NCBI RefSeq assembly: GCF_900197575.1
Contig: NZ_FZLN01000004.1
Location: forward strand, 62,001-126,000
Length of the DNA: 64,000 nt
Direction: 5' to 3'
Source: Acinetobacter apis
Lineage (GTDB): Bacteria > Pseudomonadota > Gammaproteobacteria > Pseudomonadales > Moraxellaceae
Part shown: positions 10,684 to 21,306 of the stretch, in pieces
How positions within the stretch are numbered: the stretch's first letter is position 1
Layout: each line of letters starts with the position of its first letter
The notes under the pieces: model-generated
Seen by the model: only the letters and a program-made list of their open reading frames with translations
Told to the model about the DNA's origin: nothing
Databases searched by the model: none
Position numbers and translations under genes: made by a program

Positions 10684-11358
10684 ATGAAAAAATTTGCTTT
10701 AGTCATGACAGCAAGTCTGACAGGAATGTTACTTACTGCATGTACAACGACAGAAACATCACGTTCAATTCAATCTCCTCAAGTAAAAGCAGCGACGGCA
10801 CAAACGCCATATCGTGGTGAAAAAACAGCTGTTTCAATTGGTAAGTTTGATAACCGTTCAAACTATATGCGTGGCGTGTTTTCTGACAATGTAGACCGTT
10901 TAGGCAATCAAGCAAAAACAATTTTAGAAACAGATTTGCAGCAAACTGGTTATTTCACAGTGCTTAATCGTACCAATTTAGATGAAATTAAGCAGGAAGT
11001 CGGCTATAGCAGCACCACACAAACCATTAAAGGTGCGCGTTATGTGATTACAGGTGATGTGACTGAATTTGGTCGTAAAGAGGTTGGTGATCAGCAACTC
11101 TTTGGTATTTTAGGCCGTGGCAAGCAACAAATTGCTTATGCAAAAGTGAATTTAAATATTGTAGATGTCAAAACCTCTGAAGTGGTGCATTCAACACAAG
11201 GTGCAGGCGAGTTTGCTTTAGGCGAGCGTGAGGTCCTTGGTTTTGGAACCAATGCATCATATGACTCTACTTTAAATGGTAAAGTTTTAGATTTAGCTAT
11301 TCGTGAAGCTGTCAATCGTTTAACCGATGATATTCAATCTAATCGTTGGGTGAAATAG
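10684..11358 (+). CDS. CsgG-family lipoprotein
   Basis: Secreted lipoprotein of the CsgG/HfaB family. Seen: signal peptide with lipobox LLTAC (Cys20), then the family core with FDNRSNYMRG and a TLNRTNLDEIKQE-type stretch (VLNRTNLDEIKQE). CsgG proteins form outer-membrane pores or envelope-stress complexes; this 224-residue member has no curli genes near it. It heads an operon with a DUF4810 protein and a GNA1162-family lipoprotein, a trio that recurs in Gram-negative genomes. A TATAAT-like sequence lies at 10642-10647 but a matching -35 is poor. Confidence 0.85.
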   Translation: MKKFALVMTASLTGMLLTACTTTETSRSIQSPQVKAATAQTPYRGEKTAVSIGKFDNRSNYMRGVFSDNVDRLGNQAKTILETDLQQTGYFTVLNRTNLDEIKQEVGYSSTTQTIKGARYVITGDVTEFGRKEVGDQQLFGILGRGKQQIAYAKVNLNIVDVKTSEVVHSTQGAGEFALGEREVLGFGTNASYDSTLNGKVLDLAIREAVNRLTDDIQSNRWVK

Positions 11359-11369
11359 AGCCAGCATTT

Positions 11370-11738
11370 ATGAATTTTAAACTTCTTTGCTTAGCAATGG
11401 CATTGCCATTGCTATTGGTGGGTTGTGCATCGGCACCGAAAGGATTGTATGCATGGGGTGCATTTCCGCAGCAAACGTATCTCATGTATAGCGCACCTGA
11501 AAAAGCGCAGCCGAGTCAACAAATTCTAATTTTAGAAGAAGACATTGTGAAAGCTAAAGCGAAATCATCGGCTTTACCACCAGGCTTATATAGCCATTTA
11601 GGTTTGTTGTATTTGATGGAAAATAATACTGACCGAGCTTTACAAAATTTTAATTTAGAAAAGCAAGTTTATCCTGAATCGACAGTGCTCATGAACCGCT
11701 TTATTAGCAAAATTCAAGGCACAGGAGCAGGGCAATGA
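11370..11738 (+). CDS. DUF4810 lipoprotein
   Basis: Small lipoprotein of 122 residues. Signal peptide with lipobox LLVGC, then LYAWGAF and a tetratricopeptide-like helical region (LYSHLGLLYLMENNTDRALQNFNLEKQVYPES), as in DUF4810 proteins. ATG 11370 is preferred over ATG 11346, which lies inside the previous gene and would put a charged octapeptide before the signal peptide. It overlaps the next gene by 4 bp. Probably acts with its two neighbours at the outer membrane; function not established. Confidence 0.8.
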   Translation: MNFKLLCLAMALPLLLVGCASAPKGLYAWGAFPQQTYLMYSAPEKAQPSQQILILEEDIVKAKAKSSALPPGLYSHLGLLYLMENNTDRALQNFNLEKQVYPESTVLMNRFISKIQGTGAGQ

Positions 11739-12415
11739 AACATTTATTGATATCGATGTTGGTCAGTAGTGCAGCTTTATTAACAGGTTGTGTGATGTCA
11801 CCGTCGCAACCACAAGTCGATGTTAGTGCATATAAAGCCCATATGCCGCATTCAATTTTAATTTTACCGCCAATCAATAACTCGCCTGATGTCAAAGCAA
11901 CTTACAGTTATTGGTCTACAGCAACCGTGCCTGTAGCTGAGGCAGGTTATTATGTGTTCCCATTGTCTGTTGTTGATACCATGTTTAAAGAAAATGGGGT
12001 CACCAATGGTGCAGATGCACAGTCCATTTCACCTCAAAAATTACGTGAAATTTTTGGTGCAGACGCTGCTTTATATTTACAAGTGAATGAATATGGCACC
12101 AAATACCAAGTCTTACAAAGCGTTTCAACTGTGGCGGTAAAAGCACAGCTGATTGACCTTCATACAGGAGAAACGTTGTGGACAGGCAGTAAACGTTTGG
12201 AACAGTCAAGCAATGAAGGCAGTAACAATGGTTTATTGGGTGCAATGGTGAGTGCATTGGTCACACAAATTGCATCAAGTTTAAAAGACTATGCTTATCC
12301 GCTGGCGCAAAATACAAGTCTACAGCTATTCACACCGAATAATCAGCGTGTAGGACAAGGTTTGTTATATGGGCCACGCGCACCGAAATATCAGCACGAT
12401 GGCCAAACGCAGTAA
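11735..12415 (+). CDS. GNA1162/DUF799-family lipoprotein
   Basis: Lipoprotein of 226 residues with lipobox LLTGC. The body matches the GNA1162 (DUF799) family pattern: ILILPPINNSPDVKATYSYW and LREIFGADAALYLQVNEYG, an alpha/beta fold related to TolB's N-terminal part. GNA1162 is a meningococcal surface antigen. Third gene of the CsgG-DUF4810-DUF799 set, coupled by an ATGA overlap, which argues that the three products form one envelope complex. Its stop is 5 bp from the convergent LOG gene. Confidence 0.85.
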   Translation: MKHLLISMLVSSAALLTGCVMSPSQPQVDVSAYKAHMPHSILILPPINNSPDVKATYSYWSTATVPVAEAGYYVFPLSVVDTMFKENGVTNGADAQSISPQKLREIFGADAALYLQVNEYGTKYQVLQSVSTVAVKAQLIDLHTGETLWTGSKRLEQSSNEGSNNGLLGAMVSALVTQIASSLKDYAYPLAQNTSLQLFTPNNQRVGQGLLYGPRAPKYQHDGQTQ

Positions 12416-12420
12416 TGGTT

Positions 12421-13008
12421 TTAAATCACAACATGAGATGGTGCATTTAAGCCACTTAATGCGGTATAAATTTCACTCAGTTGGTTGCAAACAATGACTT
12501 TTGCACGGTGTTGCGGAGGTAAGAAACCTTCTTCAACCGCATGGTCAAGTTGTGCAATCAACGCATTATAATAGCCATTGACGTTATATAGCATCATTGG
12601 CTTTTGATGTTGTCCAAGCTGTCCCCATGTGGCGACTTCTAAAATTTCTTCAAATGTTCCCAAGCCACCGGGCAATGCAATAAAGGCACTTGCACGTTCA
12701 GCCATCATGGCTTTACGTTCATGCATAGTATGCACAATGTGTAATTCAGATAATTCATGATGTGCCACTTCATAATCAAGCATGAATTGTGGAATCACAC
12801 CAACAGTATCACCACCAAACTCAACAAAGGTATCTGCAACCTGTCCCATTAACCCAATGCTTGCCCCGCCATAAACTAAACCAAAACGATGTTCTGCTAA
12901 ACCACGAGCTAACTCCACAGCGCTTTGTAGGTAAATGGCTTTATTACCAACACGTGACCCACAATACAATGCAACAAGTGGCTGTGTTGGTGTTTTTTTG
13001 CTTTTCAC
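12421..13008 (-). CDS. LOG-family protein (cytokinin riboside 5'-monophosphate phosphoribohydrolase-like)
   Basis: Rossmann-fold nucleotide hydrolase of the LOG family (TIGR00730). Seen: GGASIGLMG and the catalytic PGGLGTFEE motif followed by a TWGQLGQH segment. In plants and fungi LOG frees cytokinin bases; in bacteria it hydrolyses nucleoside monophosphates. I place the start at GTG 13008 because AGGAG sits seven bases upstream and the resulting N-terminus runs straight into VALYCGS; longer reading gives an unlikely extension. The protein is 195 residues. Confidence 0.88.
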   Translation of the reverse strand: MKSKKTPTQPLVALYCGSRVGNKAIYLQSAVELARGLAEHRFGLVYGGASIGLMGQVADTFVEFGGDTVGVIPQFMLDYEVAHHELSELHIVHTMHERKAMMAERASAFIALPGGLGTFEEILEVATWGQLGQHQKPMMLYNVNGYYNALIAQLDHAVEEGFLPPQHRAKVIVCNQLSEIYTALSGLNAPSHVVI

Positions 13009-13397
13009 GTTATCTCTCCTGATTGATTGGTCACTGGGGTATCCATGGCTTAGCATTAGCATGTTCATTGGTCGAGGTACAAGGAAAAGCATTAAAAATC
13101 ATACTAAATAAAAAAATGAACTGTGATCAAACAGCTTGAATGCATAAAAAACAAAGTTCATATCATAAATAATTGTGATAGATAATATGTAAAAAGCGGT
13201 AAAATTTAGTGAATTTGCAAACAATCTTTCCTATACTAAAAATTCGTTTAACAACATTCTTAAATATATGGACAGTGGTTGTCGATGCTCGACAAATCTT
13301 TTACAAAAACGATTCAACAAAGCATGGGGTATGACTCCATTTGCTTTCTTAAATTTGCAATTATCAAGCAAGCCGATGTTGTGCTGGAGTATGACGA
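13009..13397. other. Intergenic region upstream of terC-like gene
   Basis: 389 bp between the LOG gene and the TerC-like gene, which are divergent, so it should hold both promoters. A TATACT hexamer near 13233 could be a -10 for the plus-strand gene, without a convincing -35. Short ORFs here have no ribosome sites or family features. No RNA gene recognised. Confidence 0.4.
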
Positions 13398-14999
13398 ATG
13401 ATCTTTGAATGGATGTCTGATCCGTCAGCATGGCTCGGTTTGTTCACACTGGTGGCCCTAGAAATTGTCTTAGGGATTGATAACTTAGTTTTTATAGCTA
13501 TTTTGGCGGAAAAACTTCCGCCAGAGCAAAGAGATAAAGCACGTCTCATTGGTTTAAGCTTAGCGCTTGTCATGCGCATTGGATTGCTTGCCTCAATAGC
13601 ATGGGTGATTACCTTAACCGCCCCCTTATTTCATGTTTTTGGCCAAGCCATTTCTGGCCGCGATTTGATCTTAATATTTGGTGGTATTTTCCTTCTATTT
13701 AAAGGCACCATGGAGTTGCATGAGCGACTCGAGGGTAAAAACCATGTTAAAGAAGAAAATCCTGTTCATGCGGCATTTTGGGTTGTCATTGCACAAATTG
13801 TCGTTTTAGATGCTGTCTTTTCTTTAGACAGCGTGATTACTGCGGTGGGGATGGTAAAACACCTGTCCATCATGATTATTGCAGTAATTATTTCGGTTGC
13901 AATTATGATGATTGCATCAAAGCCGTTAATGAGCTTTGTTAACCGTCATCCAACGGTTGTGATGCTGTGTCTTGGCTTTTTGATGATGATTGGTTTCTCA
14001 TTATTGGTCGAAGGCTTAGGTTTCCATATTCCAAAAGGCTATTTATATGCTGCCATTGGCTTCTCAGTCTGTGTGGAGTTTTTAAACCAAACTATACGTC
14101 GAAACCAAGAGAAATTGGTCACGACAACAGATTTGCGTTTTAAAACAGCATCAACCGTCATGCGTATGCTTGGCGGGAAACCAAAGCTACAAAAAACTCA
14201 AAACCAACAAGATACGTCAAGTGGTGACAGTGATGTGTTGGCGGCTCAAGCACTTGCTAATGAAATCTTTGATGATGAAAATTATCATAGTGTGATGGTG
14301 CAAGGTGTTTTGGGTTTAGCAAAGCGTCCTGTGAAGTCAATTATGACACCTCGACCAGACATTGACTGGATTGACTTAGACATGCCGCTTGAAGTGATTC
14401 AAGAGCGTTTAATGCAAATGTCGCATTCACGCATCATTTTTGCGCATGGCGAGCTTGATAACTTGGCAGGTATTGCTTTAACACATAAATTATTAAATGA
14501 ATGTGTTGAAATGGGACAGGTCAATATTGATGCGAACTTACGTGAGCCGATGATTGTGCATGAAAATGCACATGTATTGATGGTGATGGAACAGTTGCGT
14601 CAAGCACCATTACAAATGGCTATTGTGTTGAATGAATATGGTTCAATTGAAGGACTTATCACACCGATTGATATTCTTGAAGCCATTGCCGGCGAATTCC
14701 CTGATGAAGATGAAATGGAAGCGCTTGCTGAACGTTTAGACGATGGATCTTTAATTTTAGAAGGTTCAACGGATATTCGTCATCTTTCTTTGTTATTAGA
14801 CAAAGATTTAATACATGACAGCGAAGAATACTCAACGTTGTCAGGATATTTATTAATGCATTTGGGACGCTTGCCTGAAAATGGCGATATTGTCCATGCA
14901 GATGACTATTATTTTGAGATCATTACGATGGATGGTCACAAAATTGAAAAAGTTCATATCACGATGGATGAAGCTGCACTCGGCAAGAAAGATCATTAA
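13398..14999 (+). CDS. TerC-family membrane protein with CBS and CorC domains
   Basis: Integral membrane protein of 533 residues. Domains in order: TerC-type seven-helix region (1-240) with the conserved acidic helices [15 protein letters not shown] and [15 protein letters not shown]; two CBS domains (about 300-420) with [13 protein letters not shown] and [13 protein letters not shown]; a C-terminal CorC/HlyC domain (440-525). TerC relatives are linked to manganese export or metalation of exported enzymes. Start ATG at 13398 is poorly preceded by a ribosome site but gives the standard N-terminus MIFEWM. A terminator follows at 15031. Confidence 0.9.
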   Translation: MIFEWMSDPSAWLGLFTLVALEIVLGIDNLVFIAILAEKLPPEQRDKARLIGLSLALVMRIGLLASIAWVITLTAPLFHVFGQAISGRDLILIFGGIFLLFKGTMELHERLEGKNHVKEENPVHAAFWVVIAQIVVLDAVFSLDSVITAVGMVKHLSIMIIAVIISVAIMMIASKPLMSFVNRHPTVVMLCLGFLMMIGFSLLVEGLGFHIPKGYLYAAIGFSVCVEFLNQTIRRNQEKLVTTTDLRFKTASTVMRMLGGKPKLQKTQNQQDTSSGDSDVLAAQALANEIFDDENYHSVMVQGVLGLAKRPVKSIMTPRPDIDWIDLDMPLEVIQERLMQMSHSRIIFAHGELDNLAGIALTHKLLNECVEMGQVNIDANLREPMIVHENAHVLMVMEQLRQAPLQMAIVLNEYGSIEGLITPIDILEAIAGEFPDEDEMEALAERLDDGSLILEGSTDIRHLSLLLDKDLIHDSEEYSTLSGYLLMHLGRLPENGDIVHADDYYFEIITMDGHKIEKVHITMDEAALGKKDH

Positions 15000-15030
15000 T
15001 TGATTTATAAATGCAGATGATGTTATTAAA

Positions 15031-15056
15031 ATAGCCCTTTTAAAGGGCTATTTTTT
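15031..15056 (+). terminator. Terminator of the terC-like gene, abutting the ychJ start codon
   Basis: Stem ATAGCCCTT/AAGGGCTAT with an immediate run of six T ending at 15056. The next base is the A of the ychJ start codon, so terminator and start codon touch. The AAGGG in the stem is also the only ribosome-site-like sequence before ychJ. Confidence 0.8.
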
Positions 15057-15527
15057 ATGTCAGAACAGCAGTGTCCTTGCGGTCAGCAAGCATCATATGA
15101 AAAATGTTGTCAGCCTTTACATCAAGGTGTCCATCATGCAGCTGATGCACAGCAATTGATGCGTTCACGTTATTGTGCCTTTGTAAAACAAGAGGTTGAC
15201 TATATTATTAAAACCACAGCACTTAAACAGCAAACTCTGTTAGACCGTGATGCATTAATGCAGTGGAGCCAACAAACCGAGTGGCTGTACTTAGACATCA
15301 TTGATTTTCAACCTCAGCTTGATAAAACCCATGCAAGTGTTGAATTCAAAGTATTTTATCAATCAGGTGCAAATCAAGCATCCCATCATGAACAGTCTTA
15401 TTTTGTAAAACACAAAAACAAATGGTATTTCATTGACCCAACAGTTGAACAGGTCTTGACGTTAAAGCAGCCGTGCTTATGTGGTGGGGCAAAGAAGTTT
15501 AAACATTGCTGTGCTTTATACTTATAA
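15057..15527 (+). CDS. YchJ-family protein with two SEC-C zinc motifs
   Basis: 156-residue YchJ-family protein. Seen: an N-terminal SEC-C motif (CPCGQQASYEKCC), a middle NTF2-like region (LMRSRYCAFVKQEVDYIIKT) and a second SEC-C at the C-terminus (CLCGGAKKFKHCC). SEC-C motifs bind zinc and often contact ribosome or SecB; the role of YchJ itself is unknown. The start follows the preceding terminator's T-run with no space for an independent promoter, so expression may rely on readthrough. Confidence 0.85.
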   Translation: MSEQQCPCGQQASYEKCCQPLHQGVHHAADAQQLMRSRYCAFVKQEVDYIIKTTALKQQTLLDRDALMQWSQQTEWLYLDIIDFQPQLDKTHASVEFKVFYQSGANQASHHEQSYFVKHKNKWYFIDPTVEQVLTLKQPCLCGGAKKFKHCCALYL

Positions 15528-15613
15528 TTCAAGAAATAATTGATGAAGACCCTGCTTTCTTGCAGATGAATTTTGTAGAATAGCGATTATTCATCTCGTT
15601 TAAGGAACAAGGA

Positions 15614-16255
15614 ATGTTGCTGACCATTATCTATATTATTGCGATTACAGCTGAAGCAATGACTGGTGCACTTTCCGCAGGTCGCCGTAGTATGGATTGG
15701 TTTGGAGTCATATTAATTGCATGTGTCACCGCTTTAGGTGGTGGTTCAGTCCGCGATGTTTTGCTTGGGCACTATCCATTAGGGTGGGTAAAGCATCCTG
15801 AGTATTTAGTACTCACATGTGGTGCTGCATTATTTACAATGCTAATTGCCAATTGGATGAAGCAATTGCGAGCCATGTTTTTATTGCTTGATGCACTCGG
15901 TTTGATTGGCTTTACCATTATTGGATGTCAAATTGCCATTCATTTAGGGCATGGTTTTGTGATTTCTGCAGTTGCTGGTGTTTTAACAGGGGTGTCTGGC
16001 GGGATATTAAGAGATATTCTGTGTAATGATATTCCACTTGTCTTTAGGCGTGAGCTGTACGCCAGTATTTCGTTTGTGGCTGTGATTTGTTATTGGGTCT
16101 GCATTCAGTTGGGTGTTTTACTTGAATGGACAGTGATCATTACCTTAATCTTTGGATTTAGTTTACGTGTTATTGCAATTCGTTTTGGTTTAGAAATGCC
16201 AAAATTTATTTATCAAGATGATGATGAACACTCTGCATCATCCAAAGATGTCTAA
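15614..16255 (+). CDS. TRIC-type cation channel (UPF0126)
   Basis: Membrane protein of 213 residues with the two inverted halves of the UPF0126/TRIC family: GGGSVRDVLLGHYPLGW and SGGILRDILCNDIPLVF. Six to seven hydrophobic helices are visible. Bacterial TRIC proteins form homotrimeric potassium-conducting channels. SD-like AAGGAA lies just before ATG 15614. Family assignment is firm; physiological role is not. Confidence 0.88.
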   Translation: MLLTIIYIIAITAEAMTGALSAGRRSMDWFGVILIACVTALGGGSVRDVLLGHYPLGWVKHPEYLVLTCGAALFTMLIANWMKQLRAMFLLLDALGLIGFTIIGCQIAIHLGHGFVISAVAGVLTGVSGGILRDILCNDIPLVFRRELYASISFVAVICYWVCIQLGVLLEWTVIITLIFGFSLRVIAIRFGLEMPKFIYQDDDEHSASSKDV

Positions 16256-16281
16256 AACAATAAAATAAAGCAGATAAAATT

Positions 16282-17601
16282 ATGGATTTGATGGCTCGTG
16301 TGCAACGGTTACCTGTTGGAAAGTTTCATTATACTTTGCTATGGGTGGTGGGCTTAGGTTGGATGTTTGATGCCATGGATACAGGAATCATTGCATTCAT
16401 TTTAACAATACTGGTAAAAGACTGGCAATTGACTGCAACGCAAAGTGGTTTCATTGTAAGTATTAGCTTTGTTGGTATGGCACTGGGTGCAATTGCCTCA
16501 GGGGCTTTAGCAGATCGTTTTGGTCGTAAAGCACTGTTTATGCTTACGCTTGCAATTTATAGTTTAGCAACAGCAGCATGTGCTTTTGCACCCAATTTAA
16601 CATGGCTTTTGGTGTGCCGTTTTGTGGTGGGAATTGGATTGGGCGGGCAATTGCCAGTGGCTGTGACTTTAGTAAGTGAATATATTCCAGCTCAAGTTCG
16701 AGGCCGCTTTATTGTGCTTCTTGAAAGCTTTTGGGGATTGGGCTGGTTGGTTGCCGCGTTGGTCTCGTATTTTATTATTCCAAAGTTCAGTTGGCATGTG
16801 GCATTTTTAATTGGTGGCTTGCCTATTTTTTATTTGGTGGTGATTTGGTTTAAAGTTCCAGAATCAATCCCTTATTTAATTCAGCAGGGTAAAACAGAAG
16901 CTGCACATCGAATTCTTCAAAAACTTGAGCGACAAGCAGGCTTACCTGTTGAACAACAGATTCAAATACGGCCGATGATTGAACCGAAAAAAGCTGCATT
17001 TGTTCAGCTATGGTCCAAGAAATTTGTACGCCGTACAGTCATGCTTTGGCTAATTTGGTTTGGTATTGTTTTTTCGTATTATGGCATTTTTACGTGGTTA
17101 CCCAGTTTATTGGTTAAACAAGGGTTTGATGTGGTCAAGTCCTTTGAATACGTTCTATTTATGATTTTGGCGCAACTGCCAGGCTATGTCGTGGCTTCAT
17201 GGTTGGTTGAAAAATTAGGTAGAAAGGCCACACTTGCAGGTTTAATGGCAGGTTGTGCAATCTGTGCTTACTTTTTTGGGCAAGCTGCAAGTAACCAAAG
17301 TATTATGCTATGGGGCTGTTTCATGTCATTTTTTAACTTAGGGGCATGGGGTGTTTTATATACCTATACACCTGAGCAGTATCCAACAAATATTCGTGCT
17401 TTTGGTTCAGGATGGGCTTCTGCCATTGGTCGTATAGGTGGGATTAGCGCCCCAATGGTGGTGACTTATATGATGACTTTTGAACATGCCTTTAGTCAGA
17501 TCTTTATGATGTTTGCTGCTGTCTTGTTGGCTATTGCACTCACTGTACTTATTTTAGGTGAGGAAACCAAAGGAAAATCGATTGAATCAATTGGCTTGTA
17601 G
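16282..17601 (+). CDS. MFS transporter (sugar-porter/AAHS-like)
   Basis: Major facilitator with 12 hydrophobic segments, 439 residues. Seen: the loop 2-3 motif ALADRFGRKALF, the VGIGLGGQLPVAVTLVSEYIP segment typical of the metabolite:proton symporter branch, and a second-half loop VEKLGRKATLAG. The first-helix acidic patch DAMDTG resembles aromatic-acid and nicotinate (NiaP-like) transporters. Substrate not assignable from sequence. The gap of 26 bp after the TRIC gene may mean cotranscription. Confidence 0.88.
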   Translation: MDLMARVQRLPVGKFHYTLLWVVGLGWMFDAMDTGIIAFILTILVKDWQLTATQSGFIVSISFVGMALGAIASGALADRFGRKALFMLTLAIYSLATAACAFAPNLTWLLVCRFVVGIGLGGQLPVAVTLVSEYIPAQVRGRFIVLLESFWGLGWLVAALVSYFIIPKFSWHVAFLIGGLPIFYLVVIWFKVPESIPYLIQQGKTEAAHRILQKLERQAGLPVEQQIQIRPMIEPKKAAFVQLWSKKFVRRTVMLWLIWFGIVFSYYGIFTWLPSLLVKQGFDVVKSFEYVLFMILAQLPGYVVASWLVEKLGRKATLAGLMAGCAICAYFFGQAASNQSIMLWGCFMSFFNLGAWGVLYTYTPEQYPTNIRAFGSGWASAIGRIGGISAPMVVTYMMTFEHAFSQIFMMFAAVLLAIALTVLILGEETKGKSIESIGL

Positions 17602-17681
17602 TTTTGTATCTAAACCTGAACTTCTGCATGAGATTGATTTATAATCAATCATTCCTTGAATAAAAATATATAGCATGGATT

Positions 17682-18872
17682 ATGACTACAGCCGCTAATT
17701 TATCAAAATTTGATCTCAATAAACGCATATTATCTGTTGTTATCTTTACATTCTTTGCTTATTTATCGATTGGTTTGCCACTTGCAGTGCTACCGCAGCT
17801 CATTCATGAACAACTTGAATTTAGCTCCTTTGTGGCAGGTGGTGTAATCAGTGTGCAATATCTTGCAACACTTTTAATCCGACCAAAAGCAGGGCAATGG
17901 GCAGATACCTTAGGTGCACGACAAGTCGTTCTGATGGGGCTTGGTTGTTGTGCTGCAAGCGGTCTGTGCTCGTTGTTGGCAATCTTGTTTTTATCTACAC
18001 CTGTGCTAAGCTTAACGCTGCTGATATTAGGCCGTTTATTCTTGGGAACAGGTGAGAGCTTAACCAGTACAGGTTCAACGCTTTGGGGCATGAATTTGGT
18101 GGATCGCCGTGAAACCTCACGGGTGATTTCATGGAATGGTGTTGCAACATTCTCTGCCATGGCACTTGGTGCCCCTTTAGGCGTGATGTTAGGCAGCTAT
18201 TTTTCAATTTATGGATTTGCTGTCGTAACCTTACTTATTGGTATCTTTGGCTTTATTTTGGCTTATCGAAAACCAACCATTCGAGTCAAAGTCGATACTA
18301 AAATTGCCTTTTTGAAAGTGGCATCAAAGGTATGGATTTTTGGTGTAGGATTGGCTTTAGGTACAGTCGGATTTGGGGTAATTTCTACCTTTATTACACT
18401 CTATTTTGCTGAGAAGCATTGGGCCAATGCTGCTTTTGCACTCAGTATCTTTAGTATTGGTTTTGTGTTTATTCGCTTGTTATTAGGACAAGTCATACCA
18501 AAATTTGGTGGCATCAAAGTTTCTTTATTCTCTTTTGCTGTTGAAGCATTGGGCTTATTTTTGATTTGGGGCAGTGATCACATTGCTTTTGTGTACTTAG
18601 GCGCTTTTTTAGTGGGTGCAGGCTTTTCTTTGGTGTTTCCATCACTTGGTGTTGAAGCGGTAAAACAAGTTGAAGTTGAAAACCGTGGTTCAGCCTTGGG
18701 TGTATATAACTCGTTTTTAGATATTGCACTGATGTTCATTGGACCGTTGGCTGGATTACTCATCCCACTCATTGGTATGCAACATTTATATGGTGTAGCA
18801 GGATTGATTGTTTTATCTGCTGTACTCTTAATGGGCTTTTTATTGTATAAATCAAAGCGTGTTGCACCTTAA
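17682..18872 (+). CDS. MFS transporter, YhhS/YfcJ-like (UPF0226)
   Basis: Major facilitator of 396 residues. Seen: GQWADTLGARQVVLMG (loop 2-3 motif), GRLFLGTGESLTSTGSTLWG in helix 4 and SALGVYNSFLDIALMFIGP in the second half, as in the YhhS/YfcJ drug-efflux-like group. Twelve hydrophobic segments. Start ATG 17682. Substrate unknown. It stands just upstream of parC, separated by about 120 bp. Confidence 0.87.
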   Translation: MTTAANLSKFDLNKRILSVVIFTFFAYLSIGLPLAVLPQLIHEQLEFSSFVAGGVISVQYLATLLIRPKAGQWADTLGARQVVLMGLGCCAASGLCSLLAILFLSTPVLSLTLLILGRLFLGTGESLTSTGSTLWGMNLVDRRETSRVISWNGVATFSAMALGAPLGVMLGSYFSIYGFAVVTLLIGIFGFILAYRKPTIRVKVDTKIAFLKVASKVWIFGVGLALGTVGFGVISTFITLYFAEKHWANAAFALSIFSIGFVFIRLLLGQVIPKFGGIKVSLFSFAVEALGLFLIWGSDHIAFVYLGAFLVGAGFSLVFPSLGVEAVKQVEVENRGSALGVYNSFLDIALMFIGPLAGLLIPLIGMQHLYGVAGLIVLSAVLLMGFLLYKSKRVAP

Positions 18873-18993
18873 AATCGACTGATTATAAGATTTGTTTTCA
18901 AGTGATGAAAACACAGATAAAAGCTTGTTCTTATGAGGCTCACAGACTAGCATAGACCATAGATTACAACGAAAGAATTGGCCGTTTATATTT

Positions 18994-21207
18994 ATGTCTA
19001 ACCTTGCTCATCATATCACTGAAAACCGTTCTGTCGCAGAGTTCACGGAAAAAGCATATTTAAACTATGCAATGTATGTGATCATGGATCGTGCATTGCC
19101 ACATATTAGTGATGGTTTAAAACCAGTCCAACGTCGTATTGTATATGCCATGAGTGAGCTTGGGCTCAAAAACAGTGGCAAACCGAAAAAGTCCGCACGT
19201 ACTGTGGGCGATGTCTTGGGTAAATATCATCCTCATGGCGACTCAGCCTGTTATGAGGCGATGGTTTTAATGGCTCAGCCTTTTAGCTATCGTTATCCTT
19301 TTGTTGAAGGACAAGGCAATTGGGGTTCGCCAGATGATCCTAAGTCATTCGCTGCCATGCGTTATACCGAAGCCAAACTGTCACAATACAGTGAGCTTAT
19401 GCTGTCTGAGTTGGCGCAAGGTACATCAGATTGGCAAGATAATTTCGATAACTCACTCAAAGAGCCGATTAATTTACCCGCTCGCGTGCCGAACATCCTA
19501 TTAAACGGCACAACTGGTATTGCTGTAGGTATGGCAACGGATATTCCACCACATAATTTACGTGAAGTGATTAAAGGCACAATTGCTTTAATCCGTAATC
19601 CAAACCTGACTGATGTGAAAGTGGCTGAATTTATTCCAGGCCCAGATTTACCCACCAATGCAGAAATTATCACGCCTAAAGATGAATTGTTAAAAATGCA
19701 AATCTCAGGTCGTGGTAGTTATCGTATGCGTGCGGTCTACAAAATTGAAAAAAACGAAATTGTTATTACAGACCTGCCATATCAAGTTTCAGGTTCTAAA
19801 GTAATTACCCAAATTGCAGATCAGATGCAAAACAAAAAGTTGCCTTGGGTGTTAGATATTCGTGATGAGTCTGACCATAAGAATCCTACGCGGATTGTGG
19901 TGGTCTTACGGTCGAATCGAGTAGATTTTGCTGCTGTCATGGGGCATTTATTTGCCACAACAGATTTAGAAAGCAGTTACCGCGTTAACTTAAATATGAT
20001 TGGGGCGGATCGCCGTCCACAAGTGAAATCGATTCGACAGATTTTGCTTGAATGGATTGAAATTCGAAAAAACACAGTCACTCGACGCTTAGAATTTCAT
20101 TTAAATAAAATTGAAAAAAGACTTCATATTTTAGCTGGGCTGTTAATTGCATATCTTGATATTGATACAGTCATTCAAATTATTCGTGATGAAGATCAGC
20201 CAAAAAGCGTGCTAATGTCACATTTTAACATTGATGCAATTCAAGCAGAAGCTATACTTGAGCTCAAGCTACGTCATTTGGCTAAGCTTGAAGAGGTCGA
20301 AATTCGTCAAGAACAAGATGAATTGTCTGCACGTGCAAGTGTGATTCAAGAGCAATTAAGCAATCCTGAGTCATTAAAGCGCTTAATGATAGATGAACTT
20401 AAAGCAGATATGAAAAAATTTGGTGATGATCGTCGTTCACCTATGGTTGAGCGCGAAGTCGCTGTACCATTAAAAGAGCATGATATCGTACCTGCTGACC
20501 CTGTCACTGTGGTGTTGTCACAAGCAGGTTGGGTCCGTGCTGCAAAAGGAATAGTCGATCCTGAAAAGCTCAACTACAGAGCAGGGGATCAATATTTAAG
20601 CCATGCCACAGGGAAAACCAACCAACGTGTATATGTGCTCGATGAAACAGGTCGCAGTTATGCTTTGCCTATTTCAGCGTTGCCATCAGCACGTGGTTTG
20701 GGTGAGCCATTGAGCTCGAAGTTAAGCCCTGCGCAAGGCGTGAATTTTACGCAATTGTATATTGCGGAGCCAACACAACATATTATTGTGGCAAGCTCAG
20801 CTGGATTTGCGTTTGCAACTACAGCGATTGCTTTAGATACCAATACTAAAGCCGGTAAAGCCTTTTTAACTGTACCTGAAGGGGCAAGCATGTTGCCGCT
20901 GTTGCCTGTGACAACAGAGACACATTTGGCCATTTTAAGTTCGGCAGGTCGTTTATTGGTCATGGATTTGGTTGAGTTGCCAAAACTCAACAAAGGTAAA
21001 GGCAATAAGTTGATGGCAATGGATGGAGAAGATCAGATTATTTCTTTACAGTTACTTCATTTATCCAATACTTTAGAAGTGGTTGCTGGACAGCAACGAT
21101 TGAAGTTGAAAAATGGAGATTTAGAGAAATATGTGGGCAAACGCAGCAGTAAAGGGCAAGCGTTACCACGAGGTTATCAAAAAGCCAGTCAACTGATTGT
21201 TGTATAA
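18994..21207 (+). CDS. parC: DNA topoisomerase IV subunit A
   Basis: Decatenates daughter chromosomes with ParE. Seen: the winged-helix core with [15 protein letters not shown], catalytic Tyr124 in [10 protein letters not shown], and a C-terminal beta-pinwheel. The quinolone-determining residues are Ser84 and Glu88, i.e. unmutated, so the sequence gives no sign of ParC-mediated fluoroquinolone resistance. Length 737 residues is normal for Acinetobacter ParC. parE is not in the window. Confidence 0.97.
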   Translation: MSNLAHHITENRSVAEFTEKAYLNYAMYVIMDRALPHISDGLKPVQRRIVYAMSELGLKNSGKPKKSARTVGDVLGKYHPHGDSACYEAMVLMAQPFSYRYPFVEGQGNWGSPDDPKSFAAMRYTEAKLSQYSELMLSELAQGTSDWQDNFDNSLKEPINLPARVPNILLNGTTGIAVGMATDIPPHNLREVIKGTIALIRNPNLTDVKVAEFIPGPDLPTNAEIITPKDELLKMQISGRGSYRMRAVYKIEKNEIVITDLPYQVSGSKVITQIADQMQNKKLPWVLDIRDESDHKNPTRIVVVLRSNRVDFAAVMGHLFATTDLESSYRVNLNMIGADRRPQVKSIRQILLEWIEIRKNTVTRRLEFHLNKIEKRLHILAGLLIAYLDIDTVIQIIRDEDQPKSVLMSHFNIDAIQAEAILELKLRHLAKLEEVEIRQEQDELSARASVIQEQLSNPESLKRLMIDELKADMKKFGDDRRSPMVEREVAVPLKEHDIVPADPVTVVLSQAGWVRAAKGIVDPEKLNYRAGDQYLSHATGKTNQRVYVLDETGRSYALPISALPSARGLGEPLSSKLSPAQGVNFTQLYIAEPTQHIIVASSAGFAFATTAIALDTNTKAGKAFLTVPEGASMLPLLPVTTETHLAILSSAGRLLVMDLVELPKLNKGKGNKLMAMDGEDQIISLQLLHLSNTLEVVAGQQRLKLKNGDLEKYVGKRSSKGQALPRGYQKASQLIVV

Positions 21208-21306
21208 TGCAAAGTGACATTCATACTCTGCTGAGTTACTGCATAGATATGATATTGTCATCTTTGAATGAAATAATGTGTCAATGAGATATGAAATAAA
21301 GTTCAC

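Noticed and set aside
18994..21207. Fluoroquinolone-resistance mutation in parC
   Set aside because: Residues 84 and 88 are Ser and Glu, the unmutated state.
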